64,000 nucleotides of DNA from NCBI GenBank assembly GCA_964370005.1, contig CAYJGR010000002.1, positions 26,463 through 90,462 on the forward strand. Reading direction: 5' to 3'. The translations under genes and the position numbers were made by a program. Below, one piece after another: positions 23,339-30,587 of this stretch. The DNA comes from Heteroruminococcus sp964370005 (GTDB lineage: Bacteria > Bacillota > Clostridia > Oscillospirales > Ruminococcaceae). The first letter of the stretch is position 1. Each line of letters begins with the position of its first letter. The notes beneath the pieces are model-generated. The model was not told the origin of the DNA. It was given only the letters and a program-made list of their open reading frames with translations, and did no database searches.

Positions 23339-24540
23339 GCATATACGGAAGGGGGGTGAGTTTGGGAGGGGGTTCGCCCCGCACTTTGCCACCTCAAATA
23401 AAGGGGTTTGCGGCCTTTGCCATAGACAGTACGATTGAGCTTCATTGGATACTTCCCGAGGATACCCGGCACTACGTGGGCATGGTCATAACCCGAAAGT
23501 TAGACAGCGAGCCTCAAACCCCAAATGATGGTGTAAAACTGATGATAGATTATAGTCTGACCACTTATACAGATGAAGGGCTTGAGAACGGACGCATGTA
23601 TTACTACCGTGCCTTTCCCTTCAACAGCAGACGGCAATATCAAACCGATATAACCGATGCGGTGGCAAATGCTCGCCCCAACACATTCCAGCTACCCCAG
23701 TTCACAGGGAGTTATGCCGTATCAGGGGATGAGATGAGCGGGTCGATGGAACTTTACACCAGTGGCAATCTGCTGTTAACACGTGGGAGTTACGATGTGT
23801 TTGCGGTGGGTGGTGGCGGTGGAGGTGGCGACACCCGTGCAACGATGGGCAGAGGAATCATAGGCGGAAGCAGTGGCACAGCGGTCACACGCCTTGGTTG
23901 GGACGTCGATTATAACGAGATGTTCAGCGTACAAATCGGCGCCGGGGTACCGGCCGGTGAGAACCCCCATCTCAGCGGTGGAGACAGCTACATTCAGACC
24001 AATAGCGAAGCGAACATTATTATTGCCAAGGGTGCCACAGGGGTGGTATTTGAGGATGATACGGCTGTGCTATCCTCAAGCGGAGGAAGCGGTGGTGGCA
24101 TGGGCGAAGATGCAATGCTCAGAGGATTTAGCTTTGGCGGATATGGTGGCAGTGATGGCAGTGACGGCCAAGATTCACCCATTGCGGTGGGGCCTTTTAC
24201 CCCGCTTGCCCCGGGTCATGGCAAGGGTCAGGGAAGCACGACCAGAGCCTTTGGAGAACCCGACGGGGTGCTATATGCGGCCGGCGGTGGTGGCGGGGTA
24301 TATACCAATACTGCATCTGATTTTCCCGACGCCTCGGCCAGAGGGCTTGGGGGAGAGGGTGGCGGTGGTGATGGTGGTTATTACAGCACCGATCCTGCTA
24401 CATTCAACGGCGGAGATGGCCTGCCCAACACCGGTAGCGGTGGTGGTGGCGGGCAAAAGTTAGCGCTCAATTTGGTATCTCCAAGTGGTGGTGGAGGTTC
24501 GGGCATTATAATCATCCGTTGGGATAGAAACAACTCATAA
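23335..24540 (+). CDS. Glycine-rich tail fibre/adhesin with fibronectin-like domain
   Basis: A 401-residue protein. A fibronectin-III-like unit spans residues 20-115 (FAAFAIDSTIELHWILPE, then TYTDEGLENGRMYYYRAFPFN). From residue 155 on, the sequence is a chain of Gly-rich loops (VGGGGGGGDTRA, SSGGSGGG, AAGGGGGVYT, GEGGGGDGGYY, GSGGGGGQ), ending GSGIIIIRWD. Such polyglycine ends form receptor-binding tips of phage fibres. The ATG overlaps the previous stop by four bases. Likely the host-recognition tip. Confidence 0.75.
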   Translation: MSIYGRGVSLGGGSPRTLPPQIKGFAAFAIDSTIELHWILPEDTRHYVGMVITRKLDSEPQTPNDGVKLMIDYSLTTYTDEGLENGRMYYYRAFPFNSRRQYQTDITDAVANARPNTFQLPQFTGSYAVSGDEMSGSMELYTSGNLLLTRGSYDVFAVGGGGGGGDTRATMGRGIIGGSSGTAVTRLGWDVDYNEMFSVQIGAGVPAGENPHLSGGDSYIQTNSEANIIIAKGATGVVFEDDTAVLSSSGGSGGGMGEDAMLRGFSFGGYGGSDGSDGQDSPIAVGPFTPLAPGHGKGQGSTTRAFGEPDGVLYAAGGGGGVYTNTASDFPDASARGLGGEGGGGDGGYYSTDPATFNGGDGLPNTGSGGGGGQKLALNLVSPSGGGGSGIIIIRWDRNNS

Positions 24541-24554
24541 GAGGGAGGCAAAAC

Positions 24555-24863
24555 ATGAGAAAGGCAGTAATACATCTGGACGAGGGGACAAAGAAACAAG
24601 GAACCGTTGTAAACATTATTGAATACAATGAGGTGAGCGGAGTTGCGCTACATCTTGCGCACAACCATGTGATATGGGACTGCACAAGATATGAGGTTAA
24701 TATGGGCGATAGATGGATAGATGGTGTGTTTTACAGGGAAAACGAGCCCATATCGCCACAAAAAACTACCGCTGATGAGATAACACAGTTGCGCTTAGAG
24801 CTGGCACTTATAAACAGCGCTGTTATAAATCTTATGGATATCGGTGTGGGAGGTGATGCTTGA
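24555..24863 (+). CDS. Small protein after the fibre gene
   Basis: A 102-residue protein: beta-rich N-terminal 65 residues (MRKAVIHLDEGTKKQGTVV) and a helical end (EITQLRLELALINSAVINLM). GAGGGAGG precedes the ATG. It shares the TGATG junction with the next, XkdX-like gene. In Clostridia phages a small gene of this size lies between the fibre and XkdX genes; some are fibre chaperones. No family is firmly recognised. Confidence 0.6.
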   Translation: MRKAVIHLDEGTKKQGTVVNIIEYNEVSGVALHLAHNHVIWDCTRYEVNMGDRWIDGVFYRENEPISPQKTTADEITQLRLELALINSAVINLMDIGVGGDA

Positions 24864-25015
24864 TGTTTGAGTATCTGCTACACTGCATGAGAAACAAGCT
24901 TATCACCGCATCACAGCTTGAGAAATATGTTCCCAAGTTTATAACGACTTCTCAGTTTGAGGAAATTTTGGCCATCACAGGGGAAGATGTGCAATCACAG
25001 CGATTGCAGTTGTAG
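24863..25015 (+). CDS. XkdX-like small protein
   Basis: A 50-residue frame starting at the ATG that overlaps the previous stop by one base (TGATG). MFEYLLHCMRNKLITASQLEKYV followed by ITTSQFEEI has the layout of XkdX proteins of PBSX-like prophages, which are 40-60 residues and lie between fibre and holin genes. The next gene here is the holin, as expected. Confidence 0.65.
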   Translation: MFEYLLHCMRNKLITASQLEKYVPKFITTSQFEEILAITGEDVQSQRLQL

Positions 25016-25080
25016 CCGCAGACAAATGGCGGCCGACGGTCTGCATCTCCCACGGTGATGCGGCAGAGAGGAGACTCAAA

Positions 25081-25551
25081 ATGGGAAAACAAGAAATAGG
25101 GGCATATAGAAACTTGCTGGTTGGTGCTTTTACGATGACCACAGCCTGGCTTGGAAACTTGGCAATTCCTGTTTATGTTCTTGTGGGACTTAATATTGTT
25201 GATTATATCACGGGTTTGGTGGCTGCACCCTATCGGGGGCAGGAGCGCCAAAGCAGCAGGGGATTTAGCGGAATACTCAAAAAGATATGCATGTGGCTTT
25301 TGGTGGGCATAGGTAGTGCCATGGATTGGTTACTCGGCTATGCGTGCCAAAACCTCGGCCTTCAAATTCCGCTGAGTAACATTGTGGCCATCGCTGTGTC
25401 GGTGTGGCTTTTGTGCAATGAGATGATTTCTATTTTAGAAAATATAGATGATATAGGCGTGGATTTACCTCCCTTTTTAAAGCCACTTGTGGTGTGGCTA
25501 AGGGAAACAACCGGCAAATACGGACAAAAAAATTTAGACGAGGAGGCATAA
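25081..25551 (+). CDS. Phage holin
   Basis: A 156-residue membrane protein of the toxin-secretion/phage-lysis holin type (Phage_holin_4). It has about four hydrophobic segments, with the family-typical VGLNIVDYITGLVAA near residue 37, the following basic loop RGQERQSSRGFSGILKKI and then three more helices. Holins make the membrane lesion that lets the endolysin reach the wall. GAGAGGAG is upstream of the ATG. The amidase begins one base after its stop, the usual lysis cassette order. Confidence 0.87.
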   Translation: MGKQEIGAYRNLLVGAFTMTTAWLGNLAIPVYVLVGLNIVDYITGLVAAPYRGQERQSSRGFSGILKKICMWLLVGIGSAMDWLLGYACQNLGLQIPLSNIVAIAVSVWLLCNEMISILENIDDIGVDLPPFLKPLVVWLRETTGKYGQKNLDEEA

Positions 25552-25552
25552 G

Positions 25553-26518
25553 ATGTCTTCAAAAGTTTTCGCATCGGACAGTTGGAATTTACCGCCGACT
25601 ACCGAAGTTGTCGATGTAAGGGGCAATCGAATGACATTTGCTCAGCTACGTGCAAATCATGAAAATGGTGTGTATGAGAACTGGGAACAAGAGATGTGGC
25701 AGGGGGACGAAAAAATAATTTCGGACAAAAACACACAGACAATTATGGAGGACGATGGAATAATGGAACAAAACAAGCCTACCGTGTGGATAGACCCGGG
25801 CCACGGCGGAAAAGATCCGGGAGCGGTCTCGCCCGAGGGGCGCACCGAGAAGGATGATAACCTGGTATTTGCGGGGGTATTGGCGGCGGAGTTTATACGC
25901 CAAGGTTTTGCGGTGGTGCAAACCCGCACAGATGATAGTACGGTATCGCTTTCCCAGCGCACACAGATAGAGAACAAAAACGATTGTGCTCTTGCAATAT
26001 CTGCTCACCGCAACGGTGCGGTAAGCACCGATGCAAACGGCGTAGAAATATGGGTGCATTCGGGTGCGGGCAAGGCGATATGCGACTGGGCAGGAGATAT
26101 GATACAGGGCTTTGCGGCACTTGGATTTAGAGTGCGAGGCGGCAACTATGCCCCGGGTGTAAACCGAGGGTACAGAAGCGATCCTGCAAAGAATTACTGG
26201 ATCAATTCCCAAACAAAATCCCCCAGCATGCTTCTTGAACTTGGTTTCATGGGCAATGAGGGTGATAATATGATATTTGATCAAAATCTAAACCAGATGG
26301 CACAAGCTGTGGTAAAGAGCAGCTGCGAGTATCTTGGCAGGCCTTACAATCAGCCTGATTATCAAGAGCCCGACGAGTTTGAGCCCGATGAGCTTGACGA
26401 TGATGATCGTGAGTATGAGCAGGAAGTGGCACAGCTCAAAGAGCTGTTGCAGCGCTTTGAAAAGCAAAGGGAAGAACTACTAAACCTGCTTGATCAGATG
26501 AAAGCACTACTCGGTTAA
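25553..26518 (+). CDS. N-acetylmuramoyl-L-alanine amidase (endolysin)
   Basis: Cuts the amide between MurNAc and L-Ala in peptidoglycan. The Amidase_3 domain spans residues 75-260, with zinc ligands H84 (IDPGHGG), E99 and H152 (ISAHRNG) and catalytic E229 (LLELGFMG). Residues 1-70 are an acidic extension unlike usual endolysins, and residues 275-321 form a coiled coil. An internal ATG at 25763 with AGGACG upstream could give a shorter form without the extension. There is no signal peptide, as expected for a holin partner. It sits one base after the holin. Confidence 0.9.
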   Translation: MSSKVFASDSWNLPPTTEVVDVRGNRMTFAQLRANHENGVYENWEQEMWQGDEKIISDKNTQTIMEDDGIMEQNKPTVWIDPGHGGKDPGAVSPEGRTEKDDNLVFAGVLAAEFIRQGFAVVQTRTDDSTVSLSQRTQIENKNDCALAISAHRNGAVSTDANGVEIWVHSGAGKAICDWAGDMIQGFAALGFRVRGGNYAPGVNRGYRSDPAKNYWINSQTKSPSMLLELGFMGNEGDNMIFDQNLNQMAQAVVKSSCEYLGRPYNQPDYQEPDEFEPDELDDDDREYEQEVAQLKELLQRFEKQREELLNLLDQMKALLG

Positions 26519-26534
26519 AAGAAGTAGGTATACG

Positions 26535-26560
26535 GGCCGTGGTCATTTATGACCACGGCC
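26535..26560. terminator. Hairpin after the amidase
   Basis: GGCCGTGGTCAT pairs with ATGACCACGGCC around TT. A perfect 12-bp stem with no T run after it. It separates the lysis genes from the Ser-rich gene. Confidence 0.55.
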
Positions 26561-26590
26561 TAATTTATGGGGAAAAGGAGCGGATAACCG

Positions 26591-27454
26591 ATGGCCAAAA
26601 CATGGAGAGAAGTCGAAAATGAGAAGATGCAGTCTTACTACAACAGTACACAGTCCACCCCCACAACAAGCACCGGTAGCACGAGCAGTAGCACAAAAAG
26701 CAGCAGTAGTAGTGGTGCTACCCAGATAAGCCCGGGGGTATATTCTTCCAACGACCTACCGGAGAAGGGTGAAGTGGGGTATTACTACACAGGGTCAAGG
26801 AGTTCGAGTAGCTCAAGCAGTTCGAGCAGTTCCTCGTCACAGGCGGCGGCACAAAAGGCGGCCGAAGAGGCCAGAATTGCCGCCGAGAAAGCTGCCCAAG
26901 AGGAGGCGGCACGCAAGGCACAGACCGAGCTTGTCAATCAAAGTTACAACGATATAGTCAGGGAGGCCTATGCCGACTACCGCCGAAATAAAGCTGAGTT
27001 TGCTCAACAGACGGCGGGGGTATCGGCCGGTGCCGCCGACATGCTTTTTACTGACAACGACAGGCTGTATCAAAGCTCACTTTTGCAGGCCGAGCAGGAG
27101 CGATTGCAGGCCATAGCCGATATTGAATCTCAGCTTGACGGCACGGGGAGTGTGGGCCTTGTGGATTTGGCCGACAGGGTGAATGCATCTCAGATTGCAC
27201 TGGAGCAGGCCCTGTCATCGGGCGTGGCCATATCCCCCGACACAAGGGAGGTGCCCCCCTCACTGCGTCTACCCGAGGTGGGAGCGGAGGACTATGAACC
27301 CAAAGCCACCTCCAACGGGGTGTCGCTCATAGAGGGTTGGTATGGCACTATGGATGACCAAGGGTTTTCCGAGATGGTGCGCCAAGCCCTACAGAGGGGG
27401 CTTATCACGTCGGAGGATTATCAGGCATGGCAAAACCAAAGTCGAGAGGGGTAG
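26591..27454 (+). CDS. Ser-rich helical protein at the end of the phage module
   Basis: A 287-residue protein. The first 85 residues are Ser/Thr-rich with a run of Ser (SRSSSSSSSS), then an Ala/Glu-rich helix (QAAAQKAAEEARIAAEKAAQ) and a longer helical part. The C-terminus has GLITSEDYQAWQ. No family is recognised. In podoviruses ejection proteins such as P22 gp7 and gp20 are Ala-rich and helical; this place and make-up would suit such a role, or a spore/cell-surface protein. AAAAGGAGCGG precedes the ATG. A bidirectional terminator follows at once. Confidence 0.6.
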   Translation: MAKTWREVENEKMQSYYNSTQSTPTTSTGSTSSSTKSSSSSGATQISPGVYSSNDLPEKGEVGYYYTGSRSSSSSSSSSSSSSQAAAQKAAEEARIAAEKAAQEEAARKAQTELVNQSYNDIVREAYADYRRNKAEFAQQTAGVSAGAADMLFTDNDRLYQSSLLQAEQERLQAIADIESQLDGTGSVGLVDLADRVNASQIALEQALSSGVAISPDTREVPPSLRLPEVGAEDYEPKATSNGVSLIEGWYGTMDDQGFSEMVRQALQRGLITSEDYQAWQNQSREG

Positions 27455-27461
27455 AGCACAT

Positions 27462-27498
27462 AAAAAATGGGCTGTCGAATTTTCGACAGCCCATTTTT
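27462..27498. terminator. Bidirectional terminator closing the phage module
   Basis: AAAATGGGCTGTCGA pairs with TCGACAGCCCATTTT, about 15 bp, with A and T runs on either side. It separates the plus-strand phage genes from the convergent folT. Confidence 0.9.
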
Positions 27499-27513
27499 GG
27501 TGCGTTTTACAGC

Positions 27514-28041
27514 TCACGCAAGCGTATGAGATTTGAGAAGACCACGCTGTCCCAAAGCCCTGAGTATACTAAAAAGCATCCAGGACAAAAGAGGGGTGAG
27601 AACGAGCTTAAAGGGGAGTTTTACAAGGAGAATACCCCAGAAAGCTTGACCAAAAAACACTGACAGCCAGACCGAGTTCAGCAAAAGATTTATGCCTATG
27701 GATATTATAATCTCAGTAAGTAGCACTCGCTTATAGGACAATTCTTTTTGGTGTAACATACCGCCGTAAACGGCACCCCGCAGTGCGGCCGACAGGGTAA
27801 AACCGGGGAAGTAGGCCACCCCGGCCGAATTTATGAGCATACCAAGCATATCGCCGGCCACAGCAGCGATCGCACCCCACACAGGGCCGAGTAGCACAGC
27901 ACAGAGTGAGGTAGCGATAAATTGCAGGCTAATGCGTTCGATACCGAAGAGCAGTACCGAGAAGAAGCGGGTAAAAATGATGTCGAGTGCCACAAAGATA
28001 GAGGCGGTGACAAGGCATTTAAGATGGTTTTTAGACTTCAT
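27514..28041 (-). CDS. folT: ECF transporter substrate-binding component, folate family
   Basis: A 175-residue integral membrane protein with about six hydrophobic segments. SLQFIATSLCAVLLGPVWGAIAAVAGDMLG followed by YFPGFTLSAALRGAVYG is the pattern of the folate-family S component of energy-coupling-factor transporters. It captures folate and works with a shared EcfA/A'/T module encoded elsewhere. The ATG at 28041 has AAAGGA upstream. It lies 5 bases after the AI-2E-type gene on the same strand, so the two are cotranscribed. Confidence 0.88.
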   Translation of the reverse strand: MKSKNHLKCLVTASIFVALDIIFTRFFSVLLFGIERISLQFIATSLCAVLLGPVWGAIAAVAGDMLGMLINSAGVAYFPGFTLSAALRGAVYGGMLHQKELSYKRVLLTEIIISIGINLLLNSVWLSVFFGQAFWGILLVKLPFKLVLTPLLSWMLFSILRALGQRGLLKSHTLA

Positions 28042-28045
28042 GTTG

Positions 28046-29170
28046 TTATTCCTTTGCGATGGGGGGAGAAGTTTTTGTTTCACGGAGCTCGAGGGCTTCG
28101 TCTATGAGTTGGCGCACGACCGATAGCACGGGGATACTCACCACCATACCCACAATGCCACCGAGCCCACCGCCGATTGTGACACCCAACAGCACCCACA
28201 ATGCCGGCAGACCCACCGAAGTACCCACCACACGGGGATAAATAAGGTTGGATTCGAGCTGTTGTAATACGATGATAAACACCACAAACCAAACGGCATC
28301 CATAGGGTTTACAAGGAGCAAAATGAGGACACATGGTATGGTGCCCAAAATGGGACCCACGATGGGTATAAGGCTGGTGGTAGCGATGATAACACTGATA
28401 AGCGGTGCATAAGCAAACCCGAATATACTCATGCCGATAAAGCACAAAACACCTATTATAAGCGACTCGATACACTGTCCTCCCACAAAGCTTGAAAATG
28501 AGCGATGTGTCAAAGAGAGGATGTGTAGCACCTCTTTAGAGATTTTTTCGGGCAAAAAGCGAACAATTATGCGGCGGGATTTATCGGCCATACCCTGTTT
28601 TTCCACAAGGATATATATGGAGACCATAAACCCCAAAAATGTATCGACTATCCCACCTGCAAAGCCTGTGGCAGCACCCAAGATGCCCATGGCGAGCGTT
28701 TCGAGCAGTGCGGGAATTTGGCTATAAATATTTTGCGCCTGTTCGAGCAGGAATGTTTCAAGCCAAGCTATATCGAGCAGAGGTAACAGCCAGTTTGTTA
28801 ATTCCATAAAGTTTTGGTAGTAGCCCTCAACATTTACGGCAAAAAGCTGCAAGCTATCGGCCAGTTGCGGAAGTACAAAAACAAGAAGACCTGCTATCAG
28901 ACCAAAGAAAAGCAGATAGACGCTTACGATGGCCAATGAATTACCCAGTTTTTTATAGCGAGCAAATATCCCCTTACAAAAAAGCGGATGTATGGCAGTC
29001 AAAATCAGATTGAGCACAAAGGCCAACACTCCACCGATTATTGCAGGGCGAAATATTGCAATGAGTGTCCCTGTTGCAGACATGACGTCATCCCATCTCA
29101 GCATAAACATATAAAAAAGAATGGCAAGACAGGCACAAAGAAGGGTGAGAGAAAATGTCTTTTTATTCAT
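28046..29170 (-). CDS. AI-2E family transporter (PerM-like)
   Basis: A 374-residue membrane protein with about seven hydrophobic segments. PIVGPILGTIPCVLIL and NLIYPRVVGTSVGLPALWVLLGVTIGGGLGGIVGM are the AI-2E/PerM signature block. Members include the autoinducer-2 exporter TqsA and sodium/proton antiporters; the transported solute here is unknown. The ATG at 29170 has GAGGTGA 5 bases upstream and is preferred to the in-frame GTG 29179. It heads the two-gene unit with folT. Confidence 0.9.
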   Translation of the reverse strand: MNKKTFSLTLLCACLAILFYMFMLRWDDVMSATGTLIAIFRPAIIGGVLAFVLNLILTAIHPLFCKGIFARYKKLGNSLAIVSVYLLFFGLIAGLLVFVLPQLADSLQLFAVNVEGYYQNFMELTNWLLPLLDIAWLETFLLEQAQNIYSQIPALLETLAMGILGAATGFAGGIVDTFLGFMVSIYILVEKQGMADKSRRIIVRFLPEKISKEVLHILSLTHRSFSSFVGGQCIESLIIGVLCFIGMSIFGFAYAPLISVIIATTSLIPIVGPILGTIPCVLILLLVNPMDAVWFVVFIIVLQQLESNLIYPRVVGTSVGLPALWVLLGVTIGGGLGGIVGMVVSIPVLSVVRQLIDEALELRETKTSPPIAKE

Positions 29171-29202
29171 GATAGTCACCTCGGTTGAGAGAACATAGAG
29201 GG

Positions 29203-29238
29203 GGGGCGGGGATTTGCAGATGAAATTCCCGCCCCCAA
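29203..29238 (-). terminator. GC-rich hairpin after rubrerythrin
   Basis: GGGGGCGGGGA pairs with TCCCGCCCCC with a 14-base loop; no long T run. It lies between the rubrerythrin stop and the Shine-Dalgarno of the AI-2E-type gene. Confidence 0.55.
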
Positions 29239-29257
29239 AAGTACAGCCACTATAGGC

Positions 29258-29803
29258 TTACTTAAAGTGCCTGTCCAGCATACCTTGGAAGCCGCAGCCG
29301 TGGCGTGCCTCGTCCTTGGCCATCTCGTGAACGGTGTCATGGATGGCATCGAGACCGAGTTCCTTGGCACGGGCGGCCAATTTCTTTTTGCCCTCACATG
29401 CGCCATATTCAGCGGCGACACGCAGTTCCAAATTCTTTTTGGTGTCGGCGGTTACCACTTCGCCCAAGAGCTCTGCAAATTTAGCGGCATGTTCGGCCTC
29501 TTCATATGCGGCTTTTTCGTAGTACATACCGATTTCGGGGTAGCCCTCGCGGAAAGCTTGGCGGGACATGGCAAGATACATACCGACCTCGGTGCATTCG
29601 CCGGTGAAGTTCATGCGAAGCCCTTCGATGATTTCAGCATCCACACCCTCGGCCACGCCCACACGGTGCTCATCGGCCCAAGAGATCGAGCTGGTGTCCT
29701 GCTCGACAAACTTTTCGCTGGGGGCTTTACACTGGGGGCAGATCGAGGGGCGCACCCCGCCCTCATACATATAACCGCAGATACTACATACATACTTTTT
29801 CAT
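29258..29803 (-). CDS. Rubredoxin-rubrerythrin (reverse rubrerythrin)
   Basis: Reduces hydrogen peroxide in anaerobes. The 181-residue protein has an N-terminal rubredoxin centre (CSICGY at residue 5 and CPQC at residue 21), followed by a ferritin-like di-iron four-helix domain with GECTEVGMY, YEEAEHAAKF, AAEYGAC and DEARHGCGF. This order, rubredoxin first, is the reverse type described in Clostridium. The ATG at 29803 is chosen; a longer form from 29824 begins within the Shine-Dalgarno AAAGGAG. A promoter lies at 29853-29882. Confidence 0.93.
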   Translation of the reverse strand: MKKYVCSICGYMYEGGVRPSICPQCKAPSEKFVEQDTSSISWADEHRVGVAEGVDAEIIEGLRMNFTGECTEVGMYLAMSRQAFREGYPEIGMYYEKAAYEEAEHAAKFAELLGEVVTADTKKNLELRVAAEYGACEGKKKLAARAKELGLDAIHDTVHEMAKDEARHGCGFQGMLDRHFK

Positions 29804-29852
29804 AGATATTAAAACTCCTTTCAAAATAAAAATACAACTTCATTACAAGATA

Positions 29853-29882
29853 AGAATAGCACAAAAAATCGATATAATTCAA
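29853..29882 (-). promoter_or_regulatory. Sigma-A type promoter for rubrerythrin
   Basis: On the minus strand TTGAAT (29882-29877) and TATTCT (29858-29853) are 18 bases apart, about 50 bases before the ATG. Confidence 0.55.
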
Positions 29883-29945
29883 GGGGTAAGCATATAAATG
29901 TTTTTTTATTAGCTTCGCAAATAAATAATACGTAGCATAATTTAT

Positions 29946-29957
29946 GTGATTGATCAC
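29946..29957. promoter_or_regulatory. Possible operator, GTGAT-TG-ATCAC
   Basis: A 5-bp inverted repeat with a 2-base centre, embedded in TATGTGATTGATCACGTATA, in the space between rubrerythrin and the small Asn-rich gene. It is like half-sites of Crp/Fnr-family operators but the spacing is shorter, so the binder is unknown. Confidence 0.4.
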
Positions 29958-30034
29958 GTATATTTTCTGTATATAGCATAATAATATGGCTGTAACGCCA
30001 TGTCGTTGCAAATTATAATATGGAGGAAATTCTA

Positions 30035-30190
30035 ATGAATAACAAGAAGAATAATGATGCGACCGGCAATGTGATGGATATGAACGATACCAAAACCCAA
30101 AACAGCAACAGCACCCAAAAAGACAAGAGCACTACAAACAAAAAAGATGGTTCCACACAGAACAAAGCCGACAGCAACAACTGCAGATAA
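30035..30190 (+). CDS. 51-residue Asn/Lys/Thr-rich hydrophilic peptide
   Basis: An ATG with GGAGG 9 bases upstream opens a 51-residue frame ending at TAA 30190, followed by a strong terminator. The product is highly polar (MNNKKNNDATGN, then DTKTQNSNSTQKDKSTTNKK, ending SNNCR), with no hydrophobic stretch and one Cys near the C-terminus. It may be a small spore-related or stress protein; no family is recognised. Own ribosome site and own terminator support its reality. A minus-strand frame over the same bases begins inside the terminator and is not believed. Confidence 0.68.
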   Translation: MNNKKNNDATGNVMDMNDTKTQNSNSTQKDKSTTNKKDGSTQNKADSNNCR

Positions 30191-30212
30191 GCGTATTGTC
30201 ACAGCACAACAA

Positions 30213-30251
30213 TAAGGCCGATGCATATATGCATCGGCCAATTTGTTTTTT
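30213..30251. terminator. Terminator between the Asn-rich gene and rpmE
   Basis: GGCCGATGCATA pairs with TATGCATCGGCC, then AATTTGTTTTTTG. The stem is near perfect and self-complementary at its core. It serves both converging genes. Confidence 0.88.
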
Positions 30252-30252
30252 G

Positions 30253-30450
30253 TTAGCGGCTGAAACGCTTGTTGAAACGGTCAACACGTCCGCCTGTATC
30301 GACTAACTTCTGTCTACCGGTAAAAAACGGGTGACACTTAGAACAAATTTCCACACGGATGTCAGGTCTTGTGGAACGTGTCTCGATTTTCTCGCCACAA
30401 GCACACTTTATGGTTGTCGAAACATAGTTGGGATGAATTCCTTCTTTCAT
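30253..30450 (-). CDS. rpmE: 50S ribosomal protein L31
   Basis: A component of the large ribosomal subunit. The 65-residue protein has MKEGIHPNYV at the start and TGRQKLVDTGGRVDRFNKRF at the end, both L31 hallmarks. It is the zinc-binding type: Cys in KCACGEK and CSKCHPF. Length is normal. It has its own promoter (30490-30518) and terminator. Confidence 0.96.
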   Translation of the reverse strand: MKEGIHPNYVSTTIKCACGEKIETRSTRPDIRVEICSKCHPFFTGRQKLVDTGGRVDRFNKRFSR

Positions 30451-30489
30451 TGCATCTCACCTCTTTCAAGTCCCAATCGTTACTGACAC

Positions 30490-30518
30490 ATGATAACACA
30501 AAGTAAAAAATAATTCAA
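30490..30518 (-). promoter_or_regulatory. Sigma-A type promoter for rpmE
   Basis: On the minus strand TTGAAT (30518-30513) and TATCAT (30495-30490) are 17 bases apart, 39 bases before the ATG. Confidence 0.65.
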
Positions 30519-30587
30519 GTGTTTAATCGCTTTTTTTCGCAGGAAGTTTTTTTAGGTTGATTTTGGCAAAGTTTTATGGCTTTTTGC

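Noticed and set aside
26757..26850. Ser-codon run as a tandem DNA repeat array
   Set aside because: The bases are mixed AGC/AGT/TCG/TCC codons, so it is an amino-acid tract rather than a clean DNA repeat.
10223..27454. Prophage attachment repeats (attL/attR) and integrase
   Set aside because: I looked for a tRNA-like end, direct repeats at the borders and a tyrosine or serine recombinase gene and saw none; a computed repeat search could still find short ones.
30032..30241. Minus-strand hydrophobic 69-residue frame over the Asn-rich gene
   Set aside because: It begins inside the terminator hairpin and has no Shine-Dalgarno; it is the complement of Asn/Thr codons, which gives Val/Ile-type codons.
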